A model generated the notes under the pieces. That model was not told where the DNA came from, did no database searches, and saw only the letters and a list, made by a program, of their open reading frames with translations. This document shows positions 24,319 to 33,369 of a DNA stretch of 64,000 bases, in pieces. The DNA comes from Enterobacter cloacae subsp. cloacae ATCC 13047. GTDB taxonomy: Bacteria > Pseudomonadota > Gammaproteobacteria > Enterobacterales > Enterobacteriaceae. The first letter of the stretch is position 1. Each line of letters opens with the position of its first letter. Location: positions 5,170,216 to 5,234,215 of the forward strand of contig NC_014121.1 of assembly GCF_000025565.1 (NCBI RefSeq), read 5' to 3'. The position numbers were made by a program, and so were the translations under genes.

Positions 24319-24738
24319 TCAGTGGTATTTCACTTCAAGAGTGTCTTTACCGTATTTGTTTTCGCTCTGGGTGCCGATGAACGCACCCAGATCGATAACC
24401 ATCATCACAAAGATAATGGTCGGTAGCAGTCTGCCCACCACCCAGGGGAGGATGGACGGAAGTATTGACCAGTTCCCGGCGACCAGCATCCACGCCAGAA
24501 TAATCAGAAAAGCCCATGCACCGGAACGACCGCGATCGTGCAGGCGTTTCACCACCACGGCCGCGGTTGGCCACAGTAAACAAACCAGCGCAAACGCCGC
24601 GGTTTGCGTGCTCAGCCATGCGTTATAGGCCACAAAAAACAGAAGCAGCATGGCGATAATCCACGTCGCCATCCAGATCCAGAAATCACGGCGTCCAATA
24701 CGCCCTTTGAATGAAAACAACCACTGCTGTATGGTCAT
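24319..24738 (-). CDS. yiiR: DUF805 inner-membrane protein YiiR
   Basis: A 139-residue membrane protein of unknown function. The ATG at 24738 gives the DUF805 start 'MTIQQWLFSFKGRIGRRDFW', with the typical 'KRLHDRGRSG' loop in the middle and about four membrane segments. Its stop abuts the fpr stop with no gap (convergent). Confidence 0.92.
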   Translation of the reverse strand: MTIQQWLFSFKGRIGRRDFWIWMATWIIAMLLLFFVAYNAWLSTQTAAFALVCLLWPTAAVVVKRLHDRGRSGAWAFLIILAWMLVAGNWSILPSILPWVVGRLLPTIIFVMMVIDLGAFIGTQSENKYGKDTLEVKYH

Positions 24739-24850
24739 GTAAGGTTCCTTATTATCATATCGTGCGCATTTTACCCTGGAGTTGTGACCTTTTGACAAGC
24801 CGACCAGATATCGATTTAATCATGAGCACTTACGGCCAGGGACAATGTTG

Positions 24851-25447
24851 ATGAAAAATTCGGCACACCTTCTTTTCCTGTGTTTCGCGATGCTGAGCGC
24901 CGGTCTCCCCCTGCACGCCGCCGAACCCCCTGCTCCGACAACCGCGCCCTACCTTCTGGCGGGTGCACCATCGTTCGATCAGTCCATCAGTCAGTTTCGT
25001 GAAACGTTTAACAAAACCAATCCAACGCTGCCGCTGGATGAATTTCGCGCCATTGATGGCGCACGCGATACTCCAAACCTGACCCGTGCCGCCAGCAAGA
25101 TTAACGAAAATCTGTACGCTTCCACTGCGCTGGAGCGCGGTACGCTAAAAATCAAAAGTATGCAGATCACCTGGCTGCCGATTCAGGGGCCAGAGCAGAA
25201 AGCCGCCAAGGCGAAGGCGCTGGAGTACATGAGCGCGGTGCTGCAGGCATTTACGCCCGCACTGACAAAAAAACAGAGCCAACAAAAGCTGCAAAAACTG
25301 CTGGTTACGGGTAAAAACAAGCGCTATTACACCGAAACCGAAGGCGCGGTGCGCTATGTGGTGGCCGATAACGGCGAAAAAGGCCTGACCTTCGCTGTTG
25401 AACCGATTAAGCTGGCACTATCTGACACACTCGGAGGGGCGAATTAA
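24851..25447 (+). CDS. yiiQ: DUF1454 family exported protein YiiQ
   Basis: A secreted protein of unknown function, about 198 residues. The signal peptide 'MKNSAHLLFLCFAMLSAGLPLHAAE' ends near residue 24. The ATG at 24851 is favoured because AGGG lies about 9 bp before it; an ATG at 24845 is the alternative. It sits just upstream of tpiA as in E. coli. Confidence 0.88.
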   Translation: MKNSAHLLFLCFAMLSAGLPLHAAEPPAPTTAPYLLAGAPSFDQSISQFRETFNKTNPTLPLDEFRAIDGARDTPNLTRAASKINENLYASTALERGTLKIKSMQITWLPIQGPEQKAAKAKALEYMSAVLQAFTPALTKKQSQQKLQKLLVTGKNKRYYTETEGAVRYVVADNGEKGLTFAVEPIKLALSDTLGGAN

Positions 25448-25558
25448 TGACAAAAAGCAAAGCCTTTCGAGGGAAAATCTCTATACTGATTCACAGACCA
25501 TGCTGCCCGTCAGGGTGGCCATATTCCTTAATTCGCTTATTTAGCGTGGAGAATTGAA

Positions 25559-26326
25559 ATGCGACATCCTTTAGTGATGGGTAACTGGAAACTGAACGGC
25601 AGCCGCCACATGGTAAACGAACTGGTTGCGAACCTGCGTAAAGAGCTGGCTGGCGTGACTGGCTGCGCGGTTGCTATCGCTCCGCCGGATATGTACCTGG
25701 ATCTGGCTAAACGTGCCGCTGACGGCAGCCACATCATTCTGGGCGCACAGAACGTTGACGTTAACCTGTCTGGCGCATTCACCGGTGAAACCTCCGCTGA
25801 AATGCTGAAAGATATCGGCGCCAAATACATCATCATCGGCCACTCTGAGCGTCGCACCTACCACAAAGAATCCGACGAGTTCATCGCGAAGAAATTTGCG
25901 GTGCTGAAAGAGCAGGGTCTGATCCCGGTTCTGTGCATCGGTGAAACCGAAGCAGAAAACGAAGCAGGCAAAACGGAAGAAGTGTGCGCACGTCAGATCG
26001 ACGCTGTGCTGAAGACGCAGGGCGCGGCAGCATTCGAAGGCGCGGTTATCGCTTACGAGCCAGTCTGGGCGATCGGTACCGGCAAATCTGCAACCCCAGC
26101 GCAGGCTCAGGCGGTTCACAAATTCATCCGTGACCACATTGCTAAAGCCGACGCGAAAGTGGCAGAGCAGGTCATCATCCAGTACGGCGGTTCCGTAAAT
26201 GCCTCTAACGCGGCAGAACTGTTCACCCAGCCAGACATCGATGGCGCGCTGGTTGGCGGTGCATCCCTGAAAGCTGACGCTTTCGCGGTAATCGTTAAAG
26301 CGGCAGAAGCGGCTAAGCAGGCGTAA
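25559..26326 (+). CDS. tpiA: triosephosphate isomerase
   Basis: A TIM-barrel enzyme of 255 residues that interconverts dihydroxyacetone phosphate and glyceraldehyde-3-phosphate in glycolysis. The catalytic residues are K11 ('GNWKLNG'), H95 ('IGHSERR') and E167 ('[11 protein letters not shown]'). Codon use is strongly biased, as in highly expressed genes. It has its own 111-bp upstream gap and is followed by a REP element. Confidence 0.98.
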   Translation: MRHPLVMGNWKLNGSRHMVNELVANLRKELAGVTGCAVAIAPPDMYLDLAKRAADGSHIILGAQNVDVNLSGAFTGETSAEMLKDIGAKYIIIGHSERRTYHKESDEFIAKKFAVLKEQGLIPVLCIGETEAENEAGKTEEVCARQIDAVLKTQGAAAFEGAVIAYEPVWAIGTGKSATPAQAQAVHKFIRDHIAKADAKVAEQVIIQYGGSVNASNAAELFTQPDIDGALVGGASLKADAFAVIVKAAEAAKQA

Positions 26327-26335
26327 TGCTGTTGT

Positions 26336-26362
26336 GGCGGGTGGCGCTTGCGCTTACCCGCC
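26336..26362. repeat. REP palindrome after tpiA
   Basis: GGCGGGTGGCGCTTGCGCTTACCCGCC is a REP-type hairpin 9 bp past the tpiA stop and 11 bp before the convergent permease stop. It may serve as a boundary or 3' mRNA stabiliser. Confidence 0.75.
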
Positions 26363-26373
26363 CTACAAAATCG

Positions 26374-27678
26374 CTACAAACGACCTAAAACGCTAAACCA
26401 CAGATAATCCAGCGGCAGCAGCACCAGATACGTGGCAATTGCCAGCGCCAGACAGAGCACCATCCCCGCCCTTGCAGGCACCTTTCCTAAGCCCATCGCC
26501 ACCACTATCGGCGACGCCTGATACGGCAGCAGCGGCGTGGAATAGCCCAGCACCTGAATCATGATGACAGACAATAGCGGAAAGCCCGTCGCCTCTGAAA
26601 AATTCTGCGCCAGCGTGGTATAGAGCGCCGGAACACCGTTAGCCGTCATAATAAAGTTCAGTGCCGTGGTGATCCCGGTCAGCGCCAGGAAACTGGTGAA
26701 CGGTCTGTCGGCGTCCAGCGGCATTATCTTCAGTAACGCCTCCCCCACCGCCGGACCGATACCGGTTTGCGTCACCACAATGGCCAAACCGAGGATGCCT
26801 GCCACATAAATACAGGTGCGCATATTCACCCCCGCCGAGAACTCTTCTCCGGTAATAAAACCTACGCGTGGCAGCATCACAATGACCGATGCCGCAAGTC
26901 CGGTCCATGCCGGCCCCACACCGTGCCAGCTCTCCGTCACCCACATTCCCAATACCACCGCCAGCAGCCAGGCAAGGCGTTTTTCATCTCGCCCCATCGG
27001 TTCAGCGGGTGCCAGATCCCTGGGCGGCTTCGGGCTGCCGGGGAATAACCAGCAGATTAAACCAATCAGAATCAACCCTTTGAGAATACCGAGCACGGGC
27101 GTGTGCAGCAGCAGATAAGGCACGTAGTTCAGATGAATGCCGTATGAGCCCTCTGCCGCACCGCTCATCACCAGATTAGGAACGTTGGCAGGCAGGATGG
27201 TGGCCGAAAGCTGGAAGGTGCCGAAACCAACGGCCAGCGCCAGGCCAAACCAGGCGCGCGACCCGTCGGCAATACCGGCACGTTTTGCCATCGCGGCCAC
27301 GATGGGCATCAGCAGCGCGATACGCCCCATGTTCGACGGCATCACAAACGCCAGGGCATAACTCAGCAGAACCACGCTGGCCACCATTAGCACCCAGGAG
27401 TCGGTAAGCCGGGCGGAGAGCGCCCGTGCAGCCCTGTCAGCCAGACCGGTTTTCCGGATTGCCACACCAAGCACAAAGCCGCTGAACACCAGCCAGAAGG
27501 CAGACGAGGCAAAGCCGCCAAAAATGACCTCCGGCGGGGCAATTCTGGCGGTCATCGCTGCCGTGAAGAACAGCAGCGCGGTAATGAATTCCGGCAATAG
27601 CGACGTCGCCCATAACACAATGGTGACGCCGACGATCGCTGAGGGCACAAACAGAGGGTGGGTTAACCAGAGCGACAT
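26374..27678 (-). CDS. SLC13 (DASS)-type anion permease, substrate unknown
   Basis: A 434-residue inner-membrane transporter with about eleven hydrophobic segments. The paired hairpin motifs 'ILPANVPNLVMSG' near residue 166 and 'TANGVPALYTT' in the second half are what the divalent anion:sodium symporter fold shows. The substrate could be a dicarboxylate, sulfate or tartrate and cannot be told from sequence. An AGGAG site precedes the ATG. E. coli K-12 has no such gene between tpiA and cdh, so this is an accessory insertion. A link with the nearby sulfate-binding gene sbp is only a guess. Confidence 0.82.
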   Translation of the reverse strand: MSLWLTHPLFVPSAIVGVTIVLWATSLLPEFITALLFFTAAMTARIAPPEVIFGGFASSAFWLVFSGFVLGVAIRKTGLADRAARALSARLTDSWVLMVASVVLLSYALAFVMPSNMGRIALLMPIVAAMAKRAGIADGSRAWFGLALAVGFGTFQLSATILPANVPNLVMSGAAEGSYGIHLNYVPYLLLHTPVLGILKGLILIGLICWLFPGSPKPPRDLAPAEPMGRDEKRLAWLLAVVLGMWVTESWHGVGPAWTGLAASVIVMLPRVGFITGEEFSAGVNMRTCIYVAGILGLAIVVTQTGIGPAVGEALLKIMPLDADRPFTSFLALTGITTALNFIMTANGVPALYTTLAQNFSEATGFPLLSVIMIQVLGYSTPLLPYQASPIVVAMGLGKVPARAGMVLCLALAIATYLVLLPLDYLWFSVLGRL

Positions 27679-27751
27679 GCCTGTCTCCTGTCGTTTTTTT
27701 CAGCAAGTCTACGGCGACAGGCAGGACGAGTAAACGCTATTTATGGTGGGG

Positions 27752-28495
27752 TCACTTCAGGATATCGCATTGATGATCCTGCAATTCCTCAGCCGACGCG
27801 CGGTTAAGCATCAGCAGATTACGTTCGGTTGCCAGCAACACAAACGAGCCATCAGACTGCTGGGCCATCGCCAGCGCGAAGCGCCCCATATGGTCACGCG
27901 CTTCCGGCAGCTCTTCCGCCAGCATCATAAACGGACTCCGCTGCACCAGCTCGTTCTCCGTCACCCGGCGGGCGAGATATTCATGTCCTTCCAGTCCACC
28001 GGGAAGGGGCAGCCATTGGGTGCTGATTTGCCCCTGCGCGGCATTGAGCTTCTCGCGCACGTCCGGGCGCAGGCAGGAGATGTGGATATGGAAATGATTC
28101 TGCGTGCGGCCCGTGGGTGAGTTGATGGTCAATGAAATTGCGCTGTCTGGCACCTCGGATCCGTGCTTCATGCTCATAAAGCTACGGGCCTGCCATGCCA
28201 GCCAGAAGAAGTTCGGTGTTTGAGGCTTTGTCAGAAGCGGGCTTTCGGTGCCGTTGATGCGGTAGGTGGGCATCAATAAGTACTGCAGCGGACCGTTGCG
28301 ATCCTTGAACACCACATAGCCCGCGTCAGGTTTCACCTGTGCACACGGCGCCGGATTGCGGTGCTGGATCTGATTCGGCACACACTGGTCCAGCACGATG
28401 TGACGCAACGCATTCGGATTACCTGCTTTCATCCAGTACACGCCACCCGCGGCAAGGGCGATAACAATCAGAATCAGTAAGATAATTTTTTTCAC
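27752..28495 (-). CDS. cdh: CDP-diacylglycerol pyrophosphatase (GTG start)
   Basis: A membrane-anchored phospholipid enzyme of 247 residues that hydrolyses CDP-diacylglycerol to phosphatidate and CMP. It belongs to the HIT-like superfamily: '[13 protein letters not shown]' holds the catalytic histidines. One N-terminal membrane anchor ('[18 protein letters not shown]') is visible. I choose the GTG at 28495, which aligns with the family start and has an AGGGA site about 8 bp upstream. An upstream in-frame ATG would add 18 unsupported residues. Confidence 0.92.
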   Translation of the reverse strand: MKKIILLILIVIALAAGGVYWMKAGNPNALRHIVLDQCVPNQIQHRNPAPCAQVKPDAGYVVFKDRNGPLQYLLMPTYRINGTESPLLTKPQTPNFFWLAWQARSFMSMKHGSEVPDSAISLTINSPTGRTQNHFHIHISCLRPDVREKLNAAQGQISTQWLPLPGGLEGHEYLARRVTENELVQRSPFMMLAEELPEARDHMGRFALAMAQQSDGSFVLLATERNLLMLNRASAEELQDHQCDILK

Positions 28496-28551
28496 AATGC
28501 GTTCCCTGTTTTCGGTAGAGGCCAAAGAGTAACGCAAAATGATGACCAAAT

Positions 28552-28581
28552 AAAAAACCCGGCGGATTTCTCACACCGGGT
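28552..28581 (-). terminator. rho-independent terminator of sbp
   Basis: On the minus strand ACCCGG...CCGGGT is followed by U6 and lies 25 bp past the sbp stop. Confidence 0.8.
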
Positions 28582-28605
28582 CACCGTGTCGTTCGTTACA
28601 AAGGC

Positions 28606-29595
28606 CTAGCGTTTGCTGATCTGATCGAATGTACCGCCGTTAGAGAAGTGGTCTTTCTGGGCTTTTGTCCAGCCGCCAAACTCATCATCAATGGTGAAGA
28701 GTTTCAGTTTCGGGAATACGCTGTCGTATTTCTTCGCAACCGCCGGATCGCGTGGGCGATAGAAGTTCTTCGCCGCAATTTCCTGGCCTTCCGGCGAATA
28801 GAGATACTTCAGGTAGGCTTCCGCCACCGCTTTGGTCCCTTTCTTATCGACCACTTTATCCACCACAGAAACGGTCGGCTCCGCGAGGATAGATTCGCTC
28901 GGGGTTACGATCTCGAATTTGTCTTTACCCAGTTCGTTGGTTGCCAGCAGGGCTTCGTTTTCCCAGGCAATCAGCACATCGCCAATGCCGCGCTCTACGA
29001 AGGTGTTGGTGGCGCCACGCGCGCCGGAGTCGAGCACTTCAACGTTTTTATACAGCGCTTTGACGAACTCCTGAGCCTTGGCCTGATCGCCATTGTTGTG
29101 ATGCAGGGCATAGCCCCAGGCTGCCAGGTAATTCCAGCGTGCGCCGCCGGAGCTTTTCGGGTTCGGCGTGATGACCGATACGCCAGGTTTAACCAGGTCG
29201 TTCCAGTCATGGATCTGTTTCGGGTTGCCTTTACGCACCAGGAAAACGATGGTCGAAGTATATGGCGCGGAGTTATCCGGCAGGCGTTTGATCCAGTTTT
29301 TGTCGATGCGGCCACGTTCGGCAATTGCGTCCACATCGTAGGCCAGCGCCAGAGTCACCACATCCGCTTCAATGCCGTTGATGACGGAGGTCGCCTGCTT
29401 ACCAGAGCCGCCGTGAGACTGGCGAACCACCACGTTGTCGCCCGTTTCCTGTTTCCAGTGTGCCGCAAAGGCTTTGTTGTACTGCTCGTACAGCTCACGC
29501 GTCGGGTCGTATGACACGTTCAGTAACTGGATGTCCTTAGCCAGAACGCTGGTCGATGCCAGCAATAATGTTAAACCCACGCCCCATTTATTCAT
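28606..29595 (-). CDS. sbp: periplasmic sulfate-binding protein
   Basis: The soluble receptor of the CysTWA sulfate ABC transporter, 329 residues (E. coli length). A signal peptide '[19 protein letters not shown]' precedes the mature start at about residue 20. Family motifs '[12 protein letters not shown]' and '[10 protein letters not shown]' are intact. It stands alone, as in E. coli; CysB control is expected but no site was resolved. Confidence 0.97.
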   Translation of the reverse strand: MNKWGVGLTLLLASTSVLAKDIQLLNVSYDPTRELYEQYNKAFAAHWKQETGDNVVVRQSHGGSGKQATSVINGIEADVVTLALAYDVDAIAERGRIDKNWIKRLPDNSAPYTSTIVFLVRKGNPKQIHDWNDLVKPGVSVITPNPKSSGGARWNYLAAWGYALHHNNGDQAKAQEFVKALYKNVEVLDSGARGATNTFVERGIGDVLIAWENEALLATNELGKDKFEIVTPSESILAEPTVSVVDKVVDKKGTKAVAEAYLKYLYSPEGQEIAAKNFYRPRDPAVAKKYDSVFPKLKLFTIDDEFGGWTKAQKDHFSNGGTFDQISKR

Positions 29596-29719
29596 CGCCC
29601 AGCTCTCATGTGTAGTGTTTTGATGAATGCAGCGTGCCAGAAACGGAATTGATGATTAAAGAATAAAAAAAGATTGGCTATAACTTTGAGGAATAAAAAA
29701 GTGGATGAGTGGCCTGATG

Positions 29720-29752
29720 CCCTCACCCCAACCCTCTCCCACGGGAGAGGGC
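29720..29752. repeat. intergenic palindromic repeat between pfkA and sbp
   Basis: CCCTCACCCCAACCCTCTCCC-ac-GGGAGAGGG has the same core as the elements at 6078 and 42314. It lies in the 235-bp gap, next to the pfkA terminator. Confidence 0.8.
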
Positions 29753-29762
29753 GCAACCATAA

Positions 29763-29790
29763 AAAACGGTAACCCTGGGGTTACCGTTTT
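29763..29790 (-). terminator. rho-independent terminator of pfkA
   Basis: The stem ACGGTAACC/GGTTACCGT, with U-rich flanks on the minus strand, lies about 40 bp past the pfkA stop. Confidence 0.85.
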
Positions 29791-29830
29791 GCATTTACCT
29801 TGCCGCCACCCGGCACAATACAAACACCGA

Positions 29831-30793
29831 TCAGTACAGTTTTTTCGCGCAGTCCAGCCAGTCACCTTTGAACGGACGCTTCATGTTTTCGATGGCGTCG
29901 ATGATGTCATGGTGAACCAGTTTTTCGTTCTGAATACCGACGCAACGACCGCCGTGACCCTGCAGCAGCAGTTCAATGGCGTACGCACCCATGCGGGAAG
30001 CCAGGATACGGTCGTATGGACCCGGGGAACCACCACGCTGGATGTGACCCAGAACGGTCGCGCGGGTTTCGCGTTTGGTTTCTGCTTCGATGTACTTCGC
30101 CAGCTCATCAACGTCACAGATATGCTCGGTGATCGCGACGATGGCGTGTTTCTTACCTTTGGCGATACCGGCTTTGATTTCTGCAACCAGATCTTCACGG
30201 CTGAATTCCACTTCCGGAACCACGACGAACTCACAACCGCCCGCGATAGCCGCAGCCAGGGTCAGGTCACCACAGTAACGGCCCATCACTTCAACGATGG
30301 AGATACGCTGGTGAGAAGAAGAGGTGTCACGCAGACGGTCAATCGCTTCCACAACGGTACCCAGGGCGGTGAAGTAACCGATGGTGTAGTCAGTACCTTT
30401 GATGTCGTTGTCGATGGTGCCAGGCAGACCGATGCACGGGAAGCCCATTTCAGTCAGACGTTTTGCACCCATGTACGAACCATCACCACCGATAACAACC
30501 AGTGCGTCGAGGCCGCGTTTTTTCATGTTCTCGATAGCCACTTCACGCACGTGTTCGTCGCGGAATTCCGGGAAGCGCGCAGAACCGAGGAAAGTACCAC
30601 CGCGGTTGATCATGTCAGATACGCTGTAACGGTCGAGCTGAACCATACGGTCTTCATACAGACCCAGATAACCATCATAGATACCAAAAACTTCCAGACC
30701 TTCCGTCAGCGCTGCACGAACAACCCCACGAATTGCCGCGTTCATGCCCGGCGCATCACCGCCGCTTGTCAACACACCGATTTTCTTAATCAT
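29831..30793 (-). CDS. pfkA: ATP-dependent 6-phosphofructokinase I
   Basis: The main glycolytic phosphofructokinase, 320 residues (E. coli length), which makes fructose-1,6-bisphosphate. The ATP-binding '[18 protein letters not shown]' opens the protein, and the catalytic Asp is in '[13 protein letters not shown]'. The start at 30793 is preferred to an in-frame ATG 87 bp upstream because it matches the family and has a GAGG site. A 174-bp gap separates it from fieF. Confidence 0.98.
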   Translation of the reverse strand: MIKKIGVLTSGGDAPGMNAAIRGVVRAALTEGLEVFGIYDGYLGLYEDRMVQLDRYSVSDMINRGGTFLGSARFPEFRDEHVREVAIENMKKRGLDALVVIGGDGSYMGAKRLTEMGFPCIGLPGTIDNDIKGTDYTIGYFTALGTVVEAIDRLRDTSSSHQRISIVEVMGRYCGDLTLAAAIAGGCEFVVVPEVEFSREDLVAEIKAGIAKGKKHAIVAITEHICDVDELAKYIEAETKRETRATVLGHIQRGGSPGPYDRILASRMGAYAIELLLQGHGGRCVGIQNEKLVHHDIIDAIENMKRPFKGDWLDCAKKLY

Positions 30794-30967
30794 GACTACC
30801 TCTGAACTTAGGAATGCAAAATTGAAATCTGTTGCCGGAAGAAACTTGTCGACCAACGAATACTGCAAATAGTATATCAACCACTTCCAGCTGAATTGAT
30901 TCAGGTCAGACCAAATGGCGGTAATTTATACACAAAATGCTGGCCTGGCTCACTTTTTTACAACGAA

Positions 30968-31861
30968 TTACGAAAGCCCAACATAACCGGGTACAACCGA
31001 GCAGGGATCCTGGTGAATAATGACGTCTGACCCAGGAAAACGCTGCAAAATCGCCTGCTCCACCTGCTCAGCAATAACGTGAGCCTGAACCAATGGCAGG
31101 TTGTCTTCCATTTCTATGTGAATCTGAATAAAGCGGGTCGGCCCTGACTGCCGCGTACGAAGATCGTGAGCACCACTGACACCCGGCCAGGAGGTCACGA
31201 TAGTATAAATTTCATCGCGTTCTGCGTCGGGGAGCGCACGGTCAAGAAGCGATTGCACCGCGTCATACCCCATCCGCAAAGCGCTGTATAAAATATAGAT
31301 GCCAATCCCTAACGCAAATAACGCATCGGCCCGATGCCAGCCATACCAGGCCAGACCGAGCGCAATAAGAATAGCGCCATTCATCATAACATCAGACTGA
31401 TAATGAAGCATATCCGCCCGTACAGCCTGACTTTGCGTTTTTCGAACCACCCAGCGCTGGAACGTTACAAGAACAAGGGTGCATATAAGTGCAGCCACAG
31501 TCACCACCACGCCCACGCCGGGATCGTTCATGGGTGATGGCGAAACAAGATGCTGAATGCCGGTTAAAAACAGAAACAGCGCAGAGCCGGAAATAAACAT
31601 ACTTTGCGCCAGCGCCGCCAGCGATTCGGCTTTGCCGTGCCCGAAGGTGTGCTCTTCATCCGCCGGTTGCAGCGAGTAACGTACCACCAGCAGGTTGGTC
31701 AGCGAGGCGGCAATATCCATCAACGAGTCCACCAGCGCCGCCAGAATACTGACCGAGCCCGTGTACCACCACGCGAATATTTTGATGACCAGTAAGCTTG
31801 AGGCCACGACCGTCGCGGCAATGGCGGCCCGGCTGACCAGTCTTCCATAGGATTGATTCAT
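30968..31861 (-). CDS. fieF: ferrous-iron/zinc efflux pump FieF
   Basis: A cation diffusion facilitator of 297 residues with six membrane segments that exports Fe2+ and Zn2+ against protons. The site-A ligands are present: D45 and D49 ('[11 protein letters not shown]') and H153 and D157 ('[10 protein letters not shown]'). The cytoplasmic C-terminal domain, with '[24 protein letters not shown]', is complete. The ATG at 31861 is preferred over one 15 bp upstream on family alignment. Confidence 0.96.
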   Translation of the reverse strand: MNQSYGRLVSRAAIAATVVASSLLVIKIFAWWYTGSVSILAALVDSLMDIAASLTNLLVVRYSLQPADEEHTFGHGKAESLAALAQSMFISGSALFLFLTGIQHLVSPSPMNDPGVGVVVTVAALICTLVLVTFQRWVVRKTQSQAVRADMLHYQSDVMMNGAILIALGLAWYGWHRADALFALGIGIYILYSALRMGYDAVQSLLDRALPDAERDEIYTIVTSWPGVSGAHDLRTRQSGPTRFIQIHIEMEDNLPLVQAHVIAEQVEQAILQRFPGSDVIIHQDPCSVVPGYVGLS

Positions 31862-31950
31862 AAATACTCCTGTCATGCCATGCCGCTAGTATAACGGAAG
31901 GTTACGGAGTCAAAGGATGAATAAACGGTTAACACATCAGAATGAAGGGC

Positions 31951-32007
31951 AAAAAAACCCCCACATCATGTGGGGGAAGACAGGGATGGTGTCTATGGCA
32001 AGGAAAA
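31951..32007 (-). ncRNA. cpxQ: CpxQ small RNA from the cpxP 3' untranslated region
   Basis: The minus strand reads UUUUCCUUGCCAUAGACACC... and ends in a hairpin CCCCCACAU/AUGUGGGGG followed by U7. This matches the known CpxQ, which RNase E releases from cpxP mRNA and which works with Hfq to repress envelope-protein mRNAs. It begins 6 nt past the cpxP stop and also provides the cpxP terminator. Known for E. coli and Salmonella; inferred here by sequence likeness. Confidence 0.88.
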
Positions 32008-32013
32008 CAGGGT

Positions 32014-32520
32014 TTACTGGTTACTACGGGTACTGCTATTGCTACTGAAAAGCGTCGTTTCTGAGCTTCGCTGCATCCGTGCAACCTTACGCAATTGGTC
32101 CATACGTTGCTGATGTTTCTGGTTCAAAACCGCTTGCTGCTCGGGCGACAACAGGTGGAACATCTGGTTGCGAACCTTCGCCATCTCTACCTGGCGGGCA
32201 ACCTGCTCCTGTGCCATTTTTTCTGCCTGAGCACGTACAGCGTTTTCGTCAAAATTTTCTGCGGTGACAAGGCGATGCATTGTCTCCATTTCGCTAACAT
32301 TAACAGGGGGCTGATCGTGTCGTGCCCTCTGCATCAGATCTCGCATCTGTTGACGCTGATGTTCGGTTAAACTTATGCCGTCAAACATATGGCTTTGGCT
32401 GCTGTGCTGCGCGATGCCCTCTTGTGAGGACGCGTTATCGCCGATGATAGCTACAGCGGCCTGGCTAAACGCACTGAACGCCAGCGTTGAGGCCATGACG
32501 GCAGCGGTAACTTTGCGCAT
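32014..32520 (-). CDS. cpxP: periplasmic Cpx inhibitor/chaperone CpxP
   Basis: A 168-residue periplasmic protein that binds CpxA's sensor domain and damps the envelope-stress response. It has a signal peptide ('[22 protein letters not shown]') and both LTxxQ-type repeats ('SLTEHQRQQ' near 51, 'LLSPEQQAV' near 124). The ATG at 32520 is preferred over a GTG directly upstream. It is divergent from cpxRA with a CpxR box between, so the Cpx system drives its own inhibitor. Confidence 0.96.
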   Translation of the reverse strand: MRKVTAAVMASTLAFSAFSQAAVAIIGDNASSQEGIAQHSSQSHMFDGISLTEHQRQQMRDLMQRARHDQPPVNVSEMETMHRLVTAENFDENAVRAQAEKMAQEQVARQVEMAKVRNQMFHLLSPEQQAVLNQKHQQRMDQLRKVARMQRSSETTLFSSNSSTRSNQ

Positions 32521-32600
32521 CACTTGCTCCCAAAATCTTTCATGTCGCGATTCAACGAGAGACAGTCTACGATTCAGGCTGCAAACATGCGTCAGGGGGT

Positions 32601-32615
32601 GTAAAACAACGTAAA
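32601..32615. promoter_or_regulatory. CpxR-binding box between cpxP and cpxR
   Basis: GTAAAACAACGTAAA matches the consensus GTAAA-N5-GTAAA exactly. It lies 81 bp upstream of cpxP and 56 bp upstream of cpxR, so it can activate both directions. Confidence 0.9.
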
Positions 32616-32670
32616 GTCATGGATTAGATAGCCTTGATGTCGTAATTTCTGCCTCGGAGGTATTTAAACA

Positions 32671-33369
32671 ATGAATAAAATCCTGTTAGTTGATGATGAC
32701 CGAGAGCTCACATCTCTTTTAAAGGAGTTGCTCAACATGGAAGGTTTCAACGTTCTGGTCGCCCATGATGGCGAGCAGGCGCTGAGTCTCCTTGACGACA
32801 GCATCGATCTACTTTTGCTCGACGTCATGATGCCGAAGAAAAACGGCATTGATACGCTGAAAGAGCTTCGCCAGACACACCAGACCCCCGTTATCATGCT
32901 GACCGCACGCGGCAGCGAACTAGACCGTGTACTCGGCCTTGAGCTGGGTGCGGATGACTATCTACCGAAGCCGTTCAACGACCGCGAACTGGTTGCCCGT
33001 ATTCGCGCTATCCTGCGTCGTTCCCACTGGAGCGAACAGCAGCAGAATACTGACAACAGTTCACCGACGCTGGAAGTGGACTCCCTGAGCCTCAATCCGG
33101 GTCGTCAGGAAGCGAGCTTTGACGGTGAAACGCTGGAGCTGACCGGTACCGAGTTCACCCTGCTGTATCTGCTGGCACAGCACCTCGGCCAGGTGGTATC
33201 GCGTGAACACTTAAGCCAGGAAGTGCTGGGTAAACGCCTCACGCCGTTTGACCGCGCCATCGATATGCATATCTCGAACCTGCGCCGCAAACTGCCGGAG
33301 CGTAAAGACGGTCATCCGTGGTTTAAAACCCTGCGTGGTCGCGGCTATCTGATGGTTTCCGCTTCATGA
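32671..33369 (+). CDS. cpxR: response regulator CpxR
   Basis: An OmpR/PhoB-type regulator of envelope stress, 232 residues. The receiver domain has the acidic pocket D8-D9-D10 and the phosphorylated D51 ('LLLLDVMMP'). A winged helix DNA-binding domain occupies about residues 130-232. It overlaps cpxA by 4 bp (ATGA), so translation is coupled. Confidence 0.98.
   Translation: MNKILLVDDDRELTSLLKELLNMEGFNVLVAHDGEQALSLLDDSIDLLLLDVMMPKKNGIDTLKELRQTHQTPVIMLTARGSELDRVLGLELGADDYLPKPFNDRELVARIRAILRRSHWSEQQQNTDNSSPTLEVDSLSLNPGRQEASFDGETLELTGTEFTLLYLLAQHLGQVVSREHLSQEVLGKRLTPFDRAIDMHISNLRRKLPERKDGHPWFKTLRGRGYLMVSAS

Noticed and set aside
29705..30805. 366-codon open frame antisense to pfkA
   Set aside because: It opposes a conserved, highly expressed gene and starts inside a repeat. 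There is no ribosome site or recognisable domain.
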